The notes: a model not told the origin generated them from the sequence alone. 64,000 bases of DNA from Clostridiaceae bacterium (GCA_012841015.1 DUVN01000006.1:124001-188000); one strand, 5' to 3'; shown: positions 8,677 through 18,115, counted from the first letter of the stretch. Program-made: numbers and translations.

Positions 8677-10743
8677 ATGGATCTCGATTGTCACCGTTTA
8701 GAGTCTCTATTGCAGGCTGACAATCCCGGCGACCGGGAATCTGCCGCCATCGTGATCGGGCAATTGACACAGGTGCTCCGAGAACTCAATCACGCTTATT
8801 ACAATCTCGACGAACCGCTTACGTCAGATGAGATGTACGATCGACTTCTCCGTAAGCTCGACATTCTTGAGGCGGAGTGGCCAGAGCTGGCACTCCGCGA
8901 TTCTCCGACTTCTGTCATCGGTGGTGAGGCTTCAACTAAGTTTACGCCTGTGGCGCACCGCTTTCCCATGCTTTCGCTTCTTGATGCTTTTTCTTACGAT
9001 GAAGTGACGTCATTTGTCGAACGCGTGCACGTACAATACCCTGAGGCTACCTTCATCGTTGAGATGAAAATAGACGGACTTTCTGTCAGCCTGACGTATG
9101 AAAACGGATTGTTTGTACGGGGCGTGACACGCGGTGACGGCGTTACATATGGTGAGGACGTCACCGAGAATCTCAAGCAGATTATTTCCATCCCTCTTGC
9201 CATTAGTGAGCGACCTTCGGAGCTCGTCATCCGCGGAGAAGTCTACATGTCGTACGCTTCTTTTGACGCGCTCAATCAATCACTCAGTCTATTAGGAGAC
9301 AAAGTATTTGCCAACCCTCGAAATGCGGCGGCCGGTACGCTTCGCCAACTCGACGCGACAGTCGTTCGCGATCGTGCGCTCTCGTTCTTTGCTTTTGAGA
9401 TTCAGCACTCATCAAATTCATTTTCAAACGATTCATCAATGCTCGCTTGGCTATCAGATGTTGGCATTCCTGTCATCCCAGATGTAGTCTTGTGTCATTC
9501 TTCGAAAGAAGTCATTGAAGCGATCGAATCCATCGAAAGGCGACGTGAAGCATTGCCTTTTCAGATCGATGGTGCCGTCGTAAAAGTTGACGAATTGTAC
9601 CCACGCGAGCTTATTGGCGCGACGAGCAAATTCCCGCGTTGGGCGATCGCTTTTAAGTATCCTCCTGAACAAAAAGAGACGGTTCTCCTTGATATTGTGC
9701 CTCAAGTCGGTCGTACGGGGCGCATTACACCGCTCGCCTATCTTGCACCCATCAATCTAGCGGGGACGACTGTGCAGAGGGCTACGCTCCACAATCAGGG
9801 TTATATCGATCAGCTCGATGCTCGCATCGGGGATACTGTTCTCGTCCAAAAGGGTGGCGATATTATCCCAGCTGTCTTGAAAGTCAATGTAGATAAGCGA
9901 CCGGCGGATACAGAACGCTACACGCTTCCTAAGACATGTCCAGCATGTGGGTCGGAGACTGAGTACGTCGGCGGTGGAGCTGACCTTTACTGTACGGGCA
10001 TCGATTGCCCAGCCCAGCTCGTCCGGCACTTGACGTATTTCGCTTCGAGAGAGGCCATGGACATTGCAGGCCTCGGCGAGAAAGTGGCGGAAGCACTCTA
10101 TCAGGGGGGCTACGTTCGTTCGATCGCCGATTTGTACACACTCCATGAAAAGCGCGATATCCTAGTCGAGGACGGACTTATCGGACGTGACAAGAGCGTT
10201 GATCAACTTCTCGCTGAGCTCGAGCGTTCTAAGTCGGCACCGCTTGAGCGGCTCGTCACGGGGTTTGGTATTCCGCTCGTCGGCAGACAGACGGCGCAAG
10301 CACTCGTTAAGGCGATTCCCGATCTAGGGCGCTTGGCAGAGGTTAATGAGGAGACACTTGCATCGATTCGAGATATCGGGCCTGTGACGGCGCGTTCAAT
10401 CAGTCGCTGGTTCTCTCTACCGCAAACAGAGCATTTGTTAGAACGACTGGAAAAGAGCGGATTGAACATGACAAGCGATGTAACGGACGTTCGCATGCCG
10501 CTAGAAGGCCAGACATTTGTCCTGACAGGAACTTTGAGTTCTATGACACGTCATGAGGCAAGAGCCGCACTTGAGAAACTCGGAGCGCGCGTTGTTGGGT
10601 CTGTCTCATCGCGCACTTCGGCTGTTGTTGTAGGCGAGAACCCGGGAAGTAAGGCGGTACGAGCACAAGAAATCGGTGTTAAAAGCTTGGATGAGGACGC
10701 TTTCGCCGCTCTTCTAGCGACATACGATAAGGGGGAATCGTAA
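8677..10743 (+). CDS. ligA: NAD-dependent DNA ligase
   Basis: Seals nicks during replication and repair using NAD+. The 688-residue protein has the normal architecture: Ia/adenylation domain with the nucleotidyl lysine in KIDG (Lys131), OB fold, a four-Cys zinc finger beginning CPAC (Cys421, Cys424), helix-hairpin-helix repeats, and a C-terminal BRCT domain (about 605-688, GQTFVLTGTL). The N-terminus (NHAYYNLDEPLTSDEMYD) is conserved. Its stop TAA shares one base with the ATG of the next gene, so the two are probably translated from one mRNA. Confidence 0.98.
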   Translation: MDLDCHRLESLLQADNPGDRESAAIVIGQLTQVLRELNHAYYNLDEPLTSDEMYDRLLRKLDILEAEWPELALRDSPTSVIGGEASTKFTPVAHRFPMLSLLDAFSYDEVTSFVERVHVQYPEATFIVEMKIDGLSVSLTYENGLFVRGVTRGDGVTYGEDVTENLKQIISIPLAISERPSELVIRGEVYMSYASFDALNQSLSLLGDKVFANPRNAAAGTLRQLDATVVRDRALSFFAFEIQHSSNSFSNDSSMLAWLSDVGIPVIPDVVLCHSSKEVIEAIESIERRREALPFQIDGAVVKVDELYPRELIGATSKFPRWAIAFKYPPEQKETVLLDIVPQVGRTGRITPLAYLAPINLAGTTVQRATLHNQGYIDQLDARIGDTVLVQKGGDIIPAVLKVNVDKRPADTERYTLPKTCPACGSETEYVGGGADLYCTGIDCPAQLVRHLTYFASREAMDIAGLGEKVAEALYQGGYVRSIADLYTLHEKRDILVEDGLIGRDKSVDQLLAELERSKSAPLERLVTGFGIPLVGRQTAQALVKAIPDLGRLAEVNEETLASIRDIGPVTARSISRWFSLPQTEHLLERLEKSGLNMTSDVTDVRMPLEGQTFVLTGTLSSMTRHEARAALEKLGARVVGSVSSRTSAVVVGENPGSKAVRAQEIGVKSLDEDAFAALLATYDKGES

Positions 10744-11159
10744 TGGTGATGTACTTTATTTTAGGGCTACTTGCCAGTTTGGCGCTTGTGTGTGCGCTCT
10801 TTGTATTGCTTTTCATTTTTTTGCGTATCATTTGGAATCACGCTTGTAGATCACGCCTTACTTTTCTCGCACCACTTTTGCTTGTCACTGTGATCTCATA
10901 TCTTTCAATCACAATCCTCGTGCCGATGGTGTTTGACTGTGTTCAACTCATCAACCGCCAGTATAGTGTGCGTGAGATCGAGATCCCCGACGAGGTAACA
11001 CCTCGGAATCATACGTTGACGCTTGACGGTCAAAAATTTTATTTTCCGCCCGGCGTGTTTAAGTCGAATGAACATGGCCGTTACCAAATTACTTACACCC
11101 CAAGAACTCATTACATCATCAACGTTATGCGTTTCGGTGATGTTCCCGATCATAGATGA
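10743..11159 (+). CDS. Small membrane protein, unknown
   Basis: A 138-residue protein that I do not recognise. Two hydrophobic segments (about 3-30 and 40-66) would anchor it in the membrane. The remaining ~70 residues are polar and contain a possible small beta domain (LTLDGQKFYFPPGVF). It starts within the stop codon of ligA (TAATG), which indicates co-transcription, though no functional link is apparent. The ORF is supported by this tight coupling and by sensible composition; no function is proposed. Confidence 0.65.
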   Translation: MVMYFILGLLASLALVCALFVLLFIFLRIIWNHACRSRLTFLAPLLLVTVISYLSITILVPMVFDCVQLINRQYSVREIEIPDEVTPRNHTLTLDGQKFYFPPGVFKSNEHGRYQITYTPRTHYIINVMRFGDVPDHR

Positions 11160-11258
11160 TGGAGATGGAGTTATAGATGTAGCCTCACTATTTCGATCGG
11201 AGCGAAATAATTCGTGTCCTCTGTCTCTACAATAGATGACGAGAGGAGAATAGATCGC

Positions 11259-11924
11259 ATGATACAAGATCAACCGATTCGTTCAGATATGAAATCAGAA
11301 CAAACGGAACAGCTTGCAAGACCAAAAGACGAGTTCGGCTTCTATTTAGTCGCTTCTAACCGTGAACTTCTGAACCATGTAGAAAAATTGATGAACCGTC
11401 ATGGGTTATTCGGTGTGATGGATTCTTCAGGAAGAGTTCACTATGTGGTCGACGGTCGCAAGGGTTCACCTTATGCAACACGCAAGATATTAGCAACAGC
11501 GGAGCACCTTCTCCGGGAGGAAGTACATCGCGAGTATGACCGCCAGGCGCATATCCAACGAGCGGTCGACACGATCTTAGGACGCTATTTATTCAACGTG
11601 CATCTGCGTGGCTACCGCCTCCTTCAGGAGATGATACGCTTGATTGCAGAGGATATATCGCTTCTCAATCCGATCAGCAAACGCCTTTACCCGATGATTG
11701 CTGAAAGATATAAGATGACACCGTATCAGGTAGAAAGAAATGTCCGTTACTTATTTGATGATCTGGCAAGACGTGAAATTCAGGCACGAAAAAGTAGAGA
11801 AGATTTACCGTCTAGCCTTCTCTGCCTAGGTGCCTCACGTCTCCCTGTCGCCCGTACCGTCTCGAGATTAGCAGAAATGGTTGTCGACTTCCTCGCTCAG
11901 ACTGAGATAAGGGGTAAACATTGA
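11259..11924 (+). CDS. Spo0A C-terminal-domain protein lacking a receiver domain
   Basis: A 221-residue likely DNA-binding regulator. Residues from about 100 to 175 match the Spo0A effector domain: GYRLLQEMIRLI, then YPMIAERYKMTP and the recognition-helix pattern VERNVRYL, compare GYLYLREAI, YPDIAKKFNTT and VERAIRHAI in Spo0A. The N-terminal ~85 residues are not a phospho-acceptor receiver: no DD pair, Asp-phosphate site or Lys pattern is visible. They carry a segment around GLFGVMDSSGRVHYVVDGRK of unknown nature. The ATG at 11259 has AGGAG at 11244-11248; a GTG at 11214 is possible but has no clear site. Regulation by phosphorelay is therefore not expected. It is followed by a terminator-like hairpin. 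Confidence 0.8.
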   Translation: MIQDQPIRSDMKSEQTEQLARPKDEFGFYLVASNRELLNHVEKLMNRHGLFGVMDSSGRVHYVVDGRKGSPYATRKILATAEHLLREEVHREYDRQAHIQRAVDTILGRYLFNVHLRGYRLLQEMIRLIAEDISLLNPISKRLYPMIAERYKMTPYQVERNVRYLFDDLARREIQARKSREDLPSSLLCLGASRLPVARTVSRLAEMVVDFLAQTEIRGKH

Positions 11925-11952
11925 AGCGATTGTATCATCATGAAACTGGAGC

Positions 11953-11977
11953 GAGGGCTATCAAACGGACAGCCCTC
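11953..11977. terminator. Hairpin between convergent genes
   Basis: GAGGGCT (11953-11959) pairs with AGCCCTC (11971-11977) between the Spo0A-like gene and hup, which converge here. No strong T-run follows on either strand. Confidence 0.45.
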
Positions 11978-12011
11978 ACGTAAAGTCAAAATTTGAGGTT
12001 AAGGATAGTAA

Positions 12012-12287
12012 TTACTTATTCACCTGCATTTTCAGGTTTTTCCCAGCCTTAAATGCCGGCGCCTTTGTCGCAGGAATCATGATTTCTTCCATGGTACTCG
12101 GGTTGCGACCTTTGCGTGCAGCGCGATGGCGAACCTCAAAGGTGCCGAAGCCGACAAGAACGACTTTCTCGTCCTTTGCGAGCTGTTCTGTAATGACATC
12201 AAAAACGGCTGTGACCGCCTTTTCACTATCTTTTTTTGTCAGTTGCGTCTTTTCCGCTACTGCATTGATCAATTCACTTTTATTCAT
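12012..12287 (-). CDS. hup: HU-family DNA-binding protein
   Basis: A 91-residue histone-like protein that bends and compacts DNA. It begins [20 protein letters not shown] and carries the family signature [19 protein letters not shown] on the DNA-embracing arm. The length is standard. The ribosome site AGAAGGAGG lies 9 bases upstream of the ATG, and a near-consensus promoter lies at 12320-12348, consistent with a highly expressed monocistronic gene. Confidence 0.97.
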   Translation of the reverse strand: MNKSELINAVAEKTQLTKKDSEKAVTAVFDVITEQLAKDEKVVLVGFGTFEVRHRAARKGRNPSTMEEIMIPATKAPAFKAGKNLKMQVNK

Positions 12288-12319
12288 TAGTTAGCCTCCT
12301 TCTGGCAATTTCTTTGCCT

Positions 12320-12348
12320 ATTATCACGATCAAACGTTGTCTTGTCAA
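12320..12348 (-). promoter_or_regulatory. hup promoter
   Basis: On the minus strand: TTGACA (12348-12343), a 17-base spacer, GATAAT (12325-12320). The start codon of hup is about 33 bases further on. Confidence 0.85.
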
Positions 12349-12544
12349 GGTTTGTGTGCCTTTCTCTGTCGATTGACGCCATTTTAAGCAGTAAACGAGT
12401 CTCTTCTGTGGTGACATGCGGAGATCGTACGCCAATAAAAACTCGTTCGGAGTGACTGTCAACCGCCGTACGTTGGACACCTCATAGGCTATAAACTTGC
12501 ATGTCGGACCTCGTTACTGTACCATACCAACAGAATTATTTTTA

Positions 12545-12568
12545 ATCGAACGACGATAATCGTTCGAT
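12545..12568. promoter_or_regulatory. 9-bp-arm palindrome upstream of the DUF1858 gene
   Basis: ATCGAACGA (12545-12553) and TCGTTCGAT (12560-12568) are a perfect inverted repeat around CGATAA, 29 bases before the start codon. The placement suits an operator overlapping a promoter. The regulator is unknown. Confidence 0.5.
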
Positions 12569-12597
12569 ACTATCACGTTAGAAAGAGTTATCGTATT

Positions 12598-12816
12598 ATG
12601 AAAGCTACTAAAGACATGCTGATTGTCGACATTCTTCGGATTGACCGCAACCTCGCAGGACTATTGATGGGGCACGGACTCCATTGTGTCGGCTGTATGT
12701 TAGCAAATAATGAGACACTGGAAGAAGCTTGTCAAGTTCACGGTGTTGATGCAGACTATCTGCTGAGTGACATCAATACATACCTCGACTCGATCAAGGC
12801 CATAAAAGAAAACTAG
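12598..12816 (+). CDS. DUF1858 / hybrid-cluster-associated redox disulfide protein
   Basis: A 72-residue protein matching TIGR03980 (DUF1858): an N-terminal TKDMLIVDIL, the CXXC pair in HCVGC, and the ETLEEACQVHG block. Members occur in anaerobes beside hybrid cluster proteins and are thought to take part in thiol/redox chemistry, although no substrate is established. No hybrid cluster protein is encoded nearby. A perfect palindrome lies immediately upstream (12545-12568). Confidence 0.88.
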   Translation: MKATKDMLIVDILRIDRNLAGLLMGHGLHCVGCMLANNETLEEACQVHGVDADYLLSDINTYLDSIKAIKEN

Positions 12817-12885
12817 TCTATCATATTCCATCGAGTTTCCTTTTTCCTTATGTTTGGCATACAAGGATAGAATCTGTTTGCAGAG

Positions 12886-14859
12886 ATGGATAACAGACGA
12901 CCGCGCACAATTCGACATTTGACACCGCGTAAAGCGTTCCTGATCGCCTTTGATATGGCGTCAACTGTTGTCGCCTCTCTTTTGGCGCTCTTGATTCTTT
13001 ATGAGTGGAGCATTCCTGTCCGTTTTTGGACGCAGTTTAAAGCTACTTGGTTTATTCCTGTTCTGATTGCCCTCGTCATTTTCCCACTCTTCGGATTTTA
13101 TACCCAGATGTGGGCTTTTGCGCGAGGCACGCAATATTTGACATTATTAGCCGGCACGATCGTTCATCTCTTTCTCACCGTCCTTGTTCTCCAGCTAACT
13201 GAGTGTGAATTCTCCCTTCCCTCATATATATTGTTCTGGTTTTTGTTGACGGGGGCTGTGACTGCGATTCGTCTGCTGTATCGTTTCTATAAATCGCACC
13301 GGATGGTGAGGCTTGCCACTCGCAGATCAAAAGGCGACAAGAAAATACGCGTCATGATCGTCGGTGCCGGAGCTGCTGGAAGCCAGATTATTGTTGAATT
13401 GAAGACGACTCAGAGTTTGAGGATTCCTATCTGTGCAGTCGATGACAACGTTTTGACGCATTACTATAGGAATAACGGTGTGCCGGTGCTCGGGGATCGA
13501 TACGATATTGAGAGGCTGGCAATAGAGATGCACATCGATGAGATCATTGTCGCGATCCCATCAGCTTCAAGTGAAACGATCCGCAATATTTTGGAGATCT
13601 GTCACCGCACTGACTGTCGTGTTAGGACGTTACCTTTTTTCTCTGAACTCGATGGCGGGAAAGTTCACTTATCTGATGTCCGCGACATCAGGATTGACGA
13701 CTTGCTCGGAAGAGACACCGTCGAATACGATTTGGACAAGGTCAGTGATTTTATACACGACAAGACAGTCCTCATCACGGGAGGAGGCGGGTCAATCGGA
13801 TCAGAACTCGCGACTCAGATCGCTTCCTTTAATCCAGCTCTCCTCATCCTTTACGACGTCTATGAAAACGGTGTTTATGAATTGCAACAGGATCTTCGCG
13901 AGCGATACGGTAGACACCTTAATTTAAAGGTTCTTATTGGATCCGTGCGAGATTGCAGACGCGTCGAACAATTGTTCCGTGAATATAGTCCCGATGTTGT
14001 CTTTCATGCAGCCGCCCATAAGCATGTGCCCTTGATGGAGGACAGCCCCGGTGAGGCTGTCAAAAACAATATTTACGGTACGTACAATGTGTCGTTGACA
14101 GCCGCGCGATTCGGTGTGTCGCGGTTCGTATTGATATCGACAGATAAGGCTGTGAGGCCGACCAATGTGATGGGAGCGAGCAAGAGGCTATGTGAAGTGA
14201 TTGTTATGGCGCTTGATAAGATTTGGGAGGATACTTCGTTCGCTGCTGTACGATTTGGTAACGTTTTGGGTAGTAGTGGTAGCGTCATACCACTTTTCGA
14301 AAAACAAATTAAGAGTCGAAAACCCGTAACTGTCACGCACCCCAAAGTTGAGCGCTATTTCATGACAATTCCCGAAGCTTCAAGCCTTGTCCTCTTAGCA
14401 GGAGCTTATGCGGAAGGTGGAGAAATATTTGTATTGGACATGGGAGAACCTGTCAGGATTGATAAGCTCGCTCGCGATATGATCCGTCTCTCAGGTCTTG
14501 TACCCGATGTTGATATCCCAATTCATTATATTGGTCTTCGACCAGGTGAGAAAATGCGCGAGGAACTATTCTTATCGGCCGAGCACTTTATTGAGACAGA
14601 TCACAAGAAAATCTTTAGCCTCAAGCAAATAGACAATATGGCGTACCTGAAAAAGGAAGTCGCCACGCTCGAAAAGATCATAGGGGCAGACGAGGAACTA
14701 GGACTTTCAGCTTTTATGGATCAACTCCTCAACACGATTGAACGCTGTGATGAGGTGAGTCAAGACACATCACGTGCATCGCTTCCTGACGTCTTCTACG
14801 AGGTGCGTTTCGTTCCTGTTCAGTCTAGCTCAAAGGGTTCGCGTAGTGATTTGCCATGA
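12886..14859 (+). CDS. FlaA1/CapD-type nucleotide-sugar epimerase/dehydratase
   Basis: A 657-residue membrane-bound enzyme of polysaccharide or glycan precursor synthesis. About four membrane helices (roughly 15-135) precede a first Rossmann-like domain (VGAGAAGSQI) and an extended SDR domain with TGGGGSIGSE. The SDR catalytic region is STDKAVRPTNVMGASKR, with Met in place of the usual Tyr, as is normal for FlaA1/CapD 4,6-dehydratases. It probably acts on UDP-GlcNAc-type sugars at the inner membrane face. Its stop overlaps the ATG of the FHA-SEDS gene by 4 bases, tying it to cell-envelope synthesis. The ribosome site before the ATG is weak. Confidence 0.9.
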   Translation: MDNRRPRTIRHLTPRKAFLIAFDMASTVVASLLALLILYEWSIPVRFWTQFKATWFIPVLIALVIFPLFGFYTQMWAFARGTQYLTLLAGTIVHLFLTVLVLQLTECEFSLPSYILFWFLLTGAVTAIRLLYRFYKSHRMVRLATRRSKGDKKIRVMIVGAGAAGSQIIVELKTTQSLRIPICAVDDNVLTHYYRNNGVPVLGDRYDIERLAIEMHIDEIIVAIPSASSETIRNILEICHRTDCRVRTLPFFSELDGGKVHLSDVRDIRIDDLLGRDTVEYDLDKVSDFIHDKTVLITGGGGSIGSELATQIASFNPALLILYDVYENGVYELQQDLRERYGRHLNLKVLIGSVRDCRRVEQLFREYSPDVVFHAAAHKHVPLMEDSPGEAVKNNIYGTYNVSLTAARFGVSRFVLISTDKAVRPTNVMGASKRLCEVIVMALDKIWEDTSFAAVRFGNVLGSSGSVIPLFEKQIKSRKPVTVTHPKVERYFMTIPEASSLVLLAGAYAEGGEIFVLDMGEPVRIDKLARDMIRLSGLVPDVDIPIHYIGLRPGEKMREELFLSAEHFIETDHKKIFSLKQIDNMAYLKKEVATLEKIIGADEELGLSAFMDQLLNTIERCDEVSQDTSRASLPDVFYEVRFVPVQSSSKGSRSDLP

Positions 14860-16706
14860 CCTTCACTTCTTACATGCACTTGGCACGTTACGGTCTTTTC
14901 GCTGTCATCGCCATCCCGTCAATTATTCTCTTTTATCGTGCGCTGCGCGTGCTCTTGGCGGACTTGCGTGGCGCGACTCGACCGGTGTCAGGCTTTTTCC
15001 TTCTCTCATCTGATCCGCTTGACCCGCAGCTCGTCGCACCGCTACCTTTATTCCACACGACGCATATAGGCTCGTCACGCGCTTCAGATATCCGTGTAAA
15101 GGGCAGAGGTATTCGTAAACACCATTTGACGATCTATTACCATAACAGGGTGTGGCTTGTACGTCCCGAGCGTCAAGCCATGGTCTGGCTGAACGGCCAT
15201 CAGGTAGTAGAGTCTGCAATGTTGCGTCAAGGTGATAAAATCGGCATAGGCCGACATATTCTAAACTTTGTCATCTATGACGCAGAGGTGAAACAAGATG
15301 AAGTAGATGAGGTGTCACATCGTTCTGAATTACACCGCTCCAAGTGGTCGGCTATGGCAGTCATCATGACGTTGCTGTTGCAGCTCGGATCGCTCATCGT
15401 GCTTTTTTTCGGGATGCGCGGTACGGACACGGAGGACGTCGCTCACTTTTTTGTCGTTGTACTGGCCTCTGTCTACCTATTAATGCATTTGCTGAGCTTG
15501 ATCATGAGACGTTTTCTGCCACGTGTTGATCCTATCCTTTTTCAGGCGACTGTGATGCTCACGACGGTTGGACTCATCATTCAGGCAAGGTTGCTTGGTT
15601 TATCGCGCGTGTTTCCGTCCCACATAGAAAATTACACGATGGAGGCTTGGCACCGCAGTCTAAAAAACGCGCTCCTAGGACAAATCGGCGCTCTCGGCGT
15701 CGCACTAGTTGCCTTGATCACCCTCGTTGTGCTGGCGCAGAGAACGAATGTACTCGAGCGATTGGCGCCGATCTGTTTTGTCCTTACACCTATACTTTAT
15801 TTGGTGACACTCATGTTCGGAAAGGGGAGAGAAACACACGGTGCCGGTCTATGGATTCTGCTTCCGGGCGGGTTGACTTTTCAGTTGACCGAGTTTGCAA
15901 AAATTACTTGGATCGTCACGCTTGCGTGGTTTTTCAGGATACGTCCCAAAGGGCGACAACTCGTTGTCTTTGCTTTCTGGGGTGCCCTCAATGCAGGGCT
16001 CATCGTATTGTTGCCTGATCTCGGCTCTATCATGGTTCTCTTCCCTGTGACAATCGTCGTCTTTACTGTCATGACGTCGGAATACCTTTTATCTTTGAGC
16101 GTACTAGGTGTTGCCTGCGTTGGAGGTGTCTTGATTTACCAAGCGATTCCATACGTCAATCGAAGGATATTTGGCTGGATATCATTGTGGGATCGCATCG
16201 GCGATGATAATCGCCAGATCGTCTATGGATTACAGGCTGTTAGCCGCGGTGGGCTTTTTGGACGTGGACTTGGAAATGGGAGTCCCGGCAGCATTCCGCT
16301 TGCAAACTCCGATATGATTTTCGCCATTGTCTGTGAAGAATTGGGGATAATCGTTGGTATCATGTTGATTTTACTTTATATGACGATCTGGTTGCGCGGT
16401 GTGTCGAGCATTATTGGCGCGCGCGATGGCTTTACGAGTGCTATGATCCTCGGTCTTGCTTCTGCGATTCTCATTGAATCGATCGTTGTGATCGGCGGCA
16501 CGACGGGTTTGATACCGTTGACCGGGGTGACGCTACCCTTTATTGCTCGAGGTGGGAGCTCTTTACTTGCTAAATGGCTGATGATCGCGTTACTTCTAGG
16601 CATCATGGCGCGCTCCTCAACATTACAGATCGATCGTTCTGCTCAAGTACTCTCACACGATGACGCGTCAGACCTTGCAACATTTTCTTTGAGGAGAGAA
16701 CGATGA
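14856..16706 (+). CDS. FHA domain-SEDS (FtsW/RodA/SpoVE) fusion protein
   Basis: A 616-residue membrane protein. One N-terminal helix (about 8-30) is followed by a cytoplasmic FHA domain (about 65-150, with IGSSRASDI and HHLTIYY), then about ten helices of the SEDS peptidoglycan glycosyltransferase family. SEDS motifs are visible (LPDLGSIMVLFP; YGLQAVSRGGLFGRGLGNGS; PLTGVTLPFIARGGSS). SEDS proteins polymerise lipid II together with a class B PBP, which is the next gene, overlapping by 4 bases. The FHA domain implies control by Ser/Thr phosphorylation. In Actinobacteria, FHA proteins and a SEDS-PBP pair occur as separate neighbouring genes; here FHA and SEDS are one chain. Confidence 0.92.
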   Translation: MTFTSYMHLARYGLFAVIAIPSIILFYRALRVLLADLRGATRPVSGFFLLSSDPLDPQLVAPLPLFHTTHIGSSRASDIRVKGRGIRKHHLTIYYHNRVWLVRPERQAMVWLNGHQVVESAMLRQGDKIGIGRHILNFVIYDAEVKQDEVDEVSHRSELHRSKWSAMAVIMTLLLQLGSLIVLFFGMRGTDTEDVAHFFVVVLASVYLLMHLLSLIMRRFLPRVDPILFQATVMLTTVGLIIQARLLGLSRVFPSHIENYTMEAWHRSLKNALLGQIGALGVALVALITLVVLAQRTNVLERLAPICFVLTPILYLVTLMFGKGRETHGAGLWILLPGGLTFQLTEFAKITWIVTLAWFFRIRPKGRQLVVFAFWGALNAGLIVLLPDLGSIMVLFPVTIVVFTVMTSEYLLSLSVLGVACVGGVLIYQAIPYVNRRIFGWISLWDRIGDDNRQIVYGLQAVSRGGLFGRGLGNGSPGSIPLANSDMIFAIVCEELGIIVGIMLILLYMTIWLRGVSSIIGARDGFTSAMILGLASAILIESIVVIGGTTGLIPLTGVTLPFIARGGSSLLAKWLMIALLLGIMARSSTLQIDRSAQVLSHDDASDLATFSLRRER

Positions 16707-18115
16707 AATCACTGCTCAGAAATATTCGAGTTTTTGTCGTTCTATTCGCTGTGCTATTTGCGCTCGTTATCGCCGGAGTCATCGCACAGAGCAGTCGCGC
16801 CCGCACGACATGGCTCGAAGCGGCCGGCGAAGATAAAGCGGCGTTGCGCTCACGGTACAGATCAGCAGGTGAAATCATTTCGGCTGACGGTGTTGTACTA
16901 GCTGGCCGTGACAAACGAGGTAATCGCCGTTACGCAGATGACGATGTGCTTGCAGAGGCGGCTCTACATCTCGTTGGCGATTATACGCACAACATCACCA
17001 ATACGCTCGAATCACTCTGGCAAGATCACTTGCTCGGAAGTGGACGTCCCTTTTTAACACAAATGAAGCTTGATTTCGCAGGTCAAGGTCTTGAAGGCGA
17101 CGATCTGCTCCTCACCGTTCACAGCGATCTCATGGTCGCTTCTGCCCGTGCTCTCAAGGGTAAACGGGGTGCCGTCGCCATCATGAATTACAAGACGGGA
17201 GAAGTGTACGCGCTCGTTTCGAAACCCTCTGTTGCCCCGAAGAATGTCATCGCTTGGAAAGATATTCCTGATACAGCTCTTTTCAACCGGGCGCTCTTGG
17301 GGCGCTATGTGCCCGGCTCGACATTCAAGATCGTCACGGCGACAGCTTTTCTTAACCAAGGGGAATACCCCTATGACATGACAGTGGATTGTCGTGGCAA
17401 AGAGGCGCTCATGCCCGGCGGTGTTTTTGAGCGCTACATGAAGAAAACACATGGCAAGCTGGCGATTGAGCGAGCTTTTGCGACTTCTTGTAACCATTAC
17501 TTTGGGTATATTGGACTCTTGTTAGGGCCTGATTCGCTTGAGAGAGCTGCGAATGAGCTGGCTTTCAACACGGAATTGACATTAGATCGACTGAAGATAA
17601 CGCCAAGTGTCTGCGATATAGGTCACGAAGATAATGCTGCCATCACGTGGGCGGCGATCGGGCAGCCTGGTGGTCAGGACCGCGAGAGTGTCACGCCGCT
17701 GCACCTCGCCATGATCGCATCAGCGATAGGAAATGGCGGCGTGATGCGACAGCCATACGTTGTCGAGGCGACAAGAACGCCTATGGGAGATGTGAAACCT
17801 CTAGCACACAACGATAACGTTGCGACGCTTGATCGCAACGTGACGGATAAGCTATCTGAAATGATGCGAGCTGTTGTGACAGACGGGACTGGGACAAAGG
17901 CTTACGTAAAGGGGCTCGATATCCGCGGCAAGACAGGCACGGCAAACGTCATGGATGAGGAAGGCAACATGACGACAAACAACTTGTTCACAGGTTTTAT
18001 CGCTGATGAATCGATGCCATACGCCATCGGAGTCGTCCTTGAGGATGCGGTGAGCGGAACGGCTGCGGCTGTTGCAGGCAAGCTTCTCAAGTTGACTGCC
18101 AGCAAAGTGCGATGA
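16703..18115 (+). CDS. Class B penicillin-binding protein (transpeptidase)
   Basis: A peptidoglycan crosslinking enzyme of 470 residues, with an N-terminal membrane anchor (about 7-29) and an extracytoplasmic transpeptidase domain. All three active-site motifs are present: STFK (Ser206-Lys209), SCN (262-264) and KTG (410-412). The protein is short: the region between anchor and catalytic domain is only about 110 residues, so the large pedestal of FtsI/PBP2 is reduced, as in actinobacterial PbpA. The 4-base overlap with the SEDS gene indicates they form a polymerase-crosslinker pair. Whether the pair serves elongation, division or another envelope process cannot be read from the sequence. Confidence 0.92.
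   Translation: MKSLLRNIRVFVVLFAVLFALVIAGVIAQSSRARTTWLEAAGEDKAALRSRYRSAGEIISADGVVLAGRDKRGNRRYADDDVLAEAALHLVGDYTHNITNTLESLWQDHLLGSGRPFLTQMKLDFAGQGLEGDDLLLTVHSDLMVASARALKGKRGAVAIMNYKTGEVYALVSKPSVAPKNVIAWKDIPDTALFNRALLGRYVPGSTFKIVTATAFLNQGEYPYDMTVDCRGKEALMPGGVFERYMKKTHGKLAIERAFATSCNHYFGYIGLLLGPDSLERAANELAFNTELTLDRLKITPSVCDIGHEDNAAITWAAIGQPGGQDRESVTPLHLAMIASAIGNGGVMRQPYVVEATRTPMGDVKPLAHNDNVATLDRNVTDKLSEMMRAVVTDGTGTKAYVKGLDIRGKTGTANVMDEEGNMTTNNLFTGFIADESMPYAIGVVLEDAVSGTAAAVAGKLLKLTASKVR

Noticed and set aside
12280..12480. Minus-strand 66-residue frame upstream of hup
   Set aside because: It overlaps the hup promoter and ribosome site and resembles no family.
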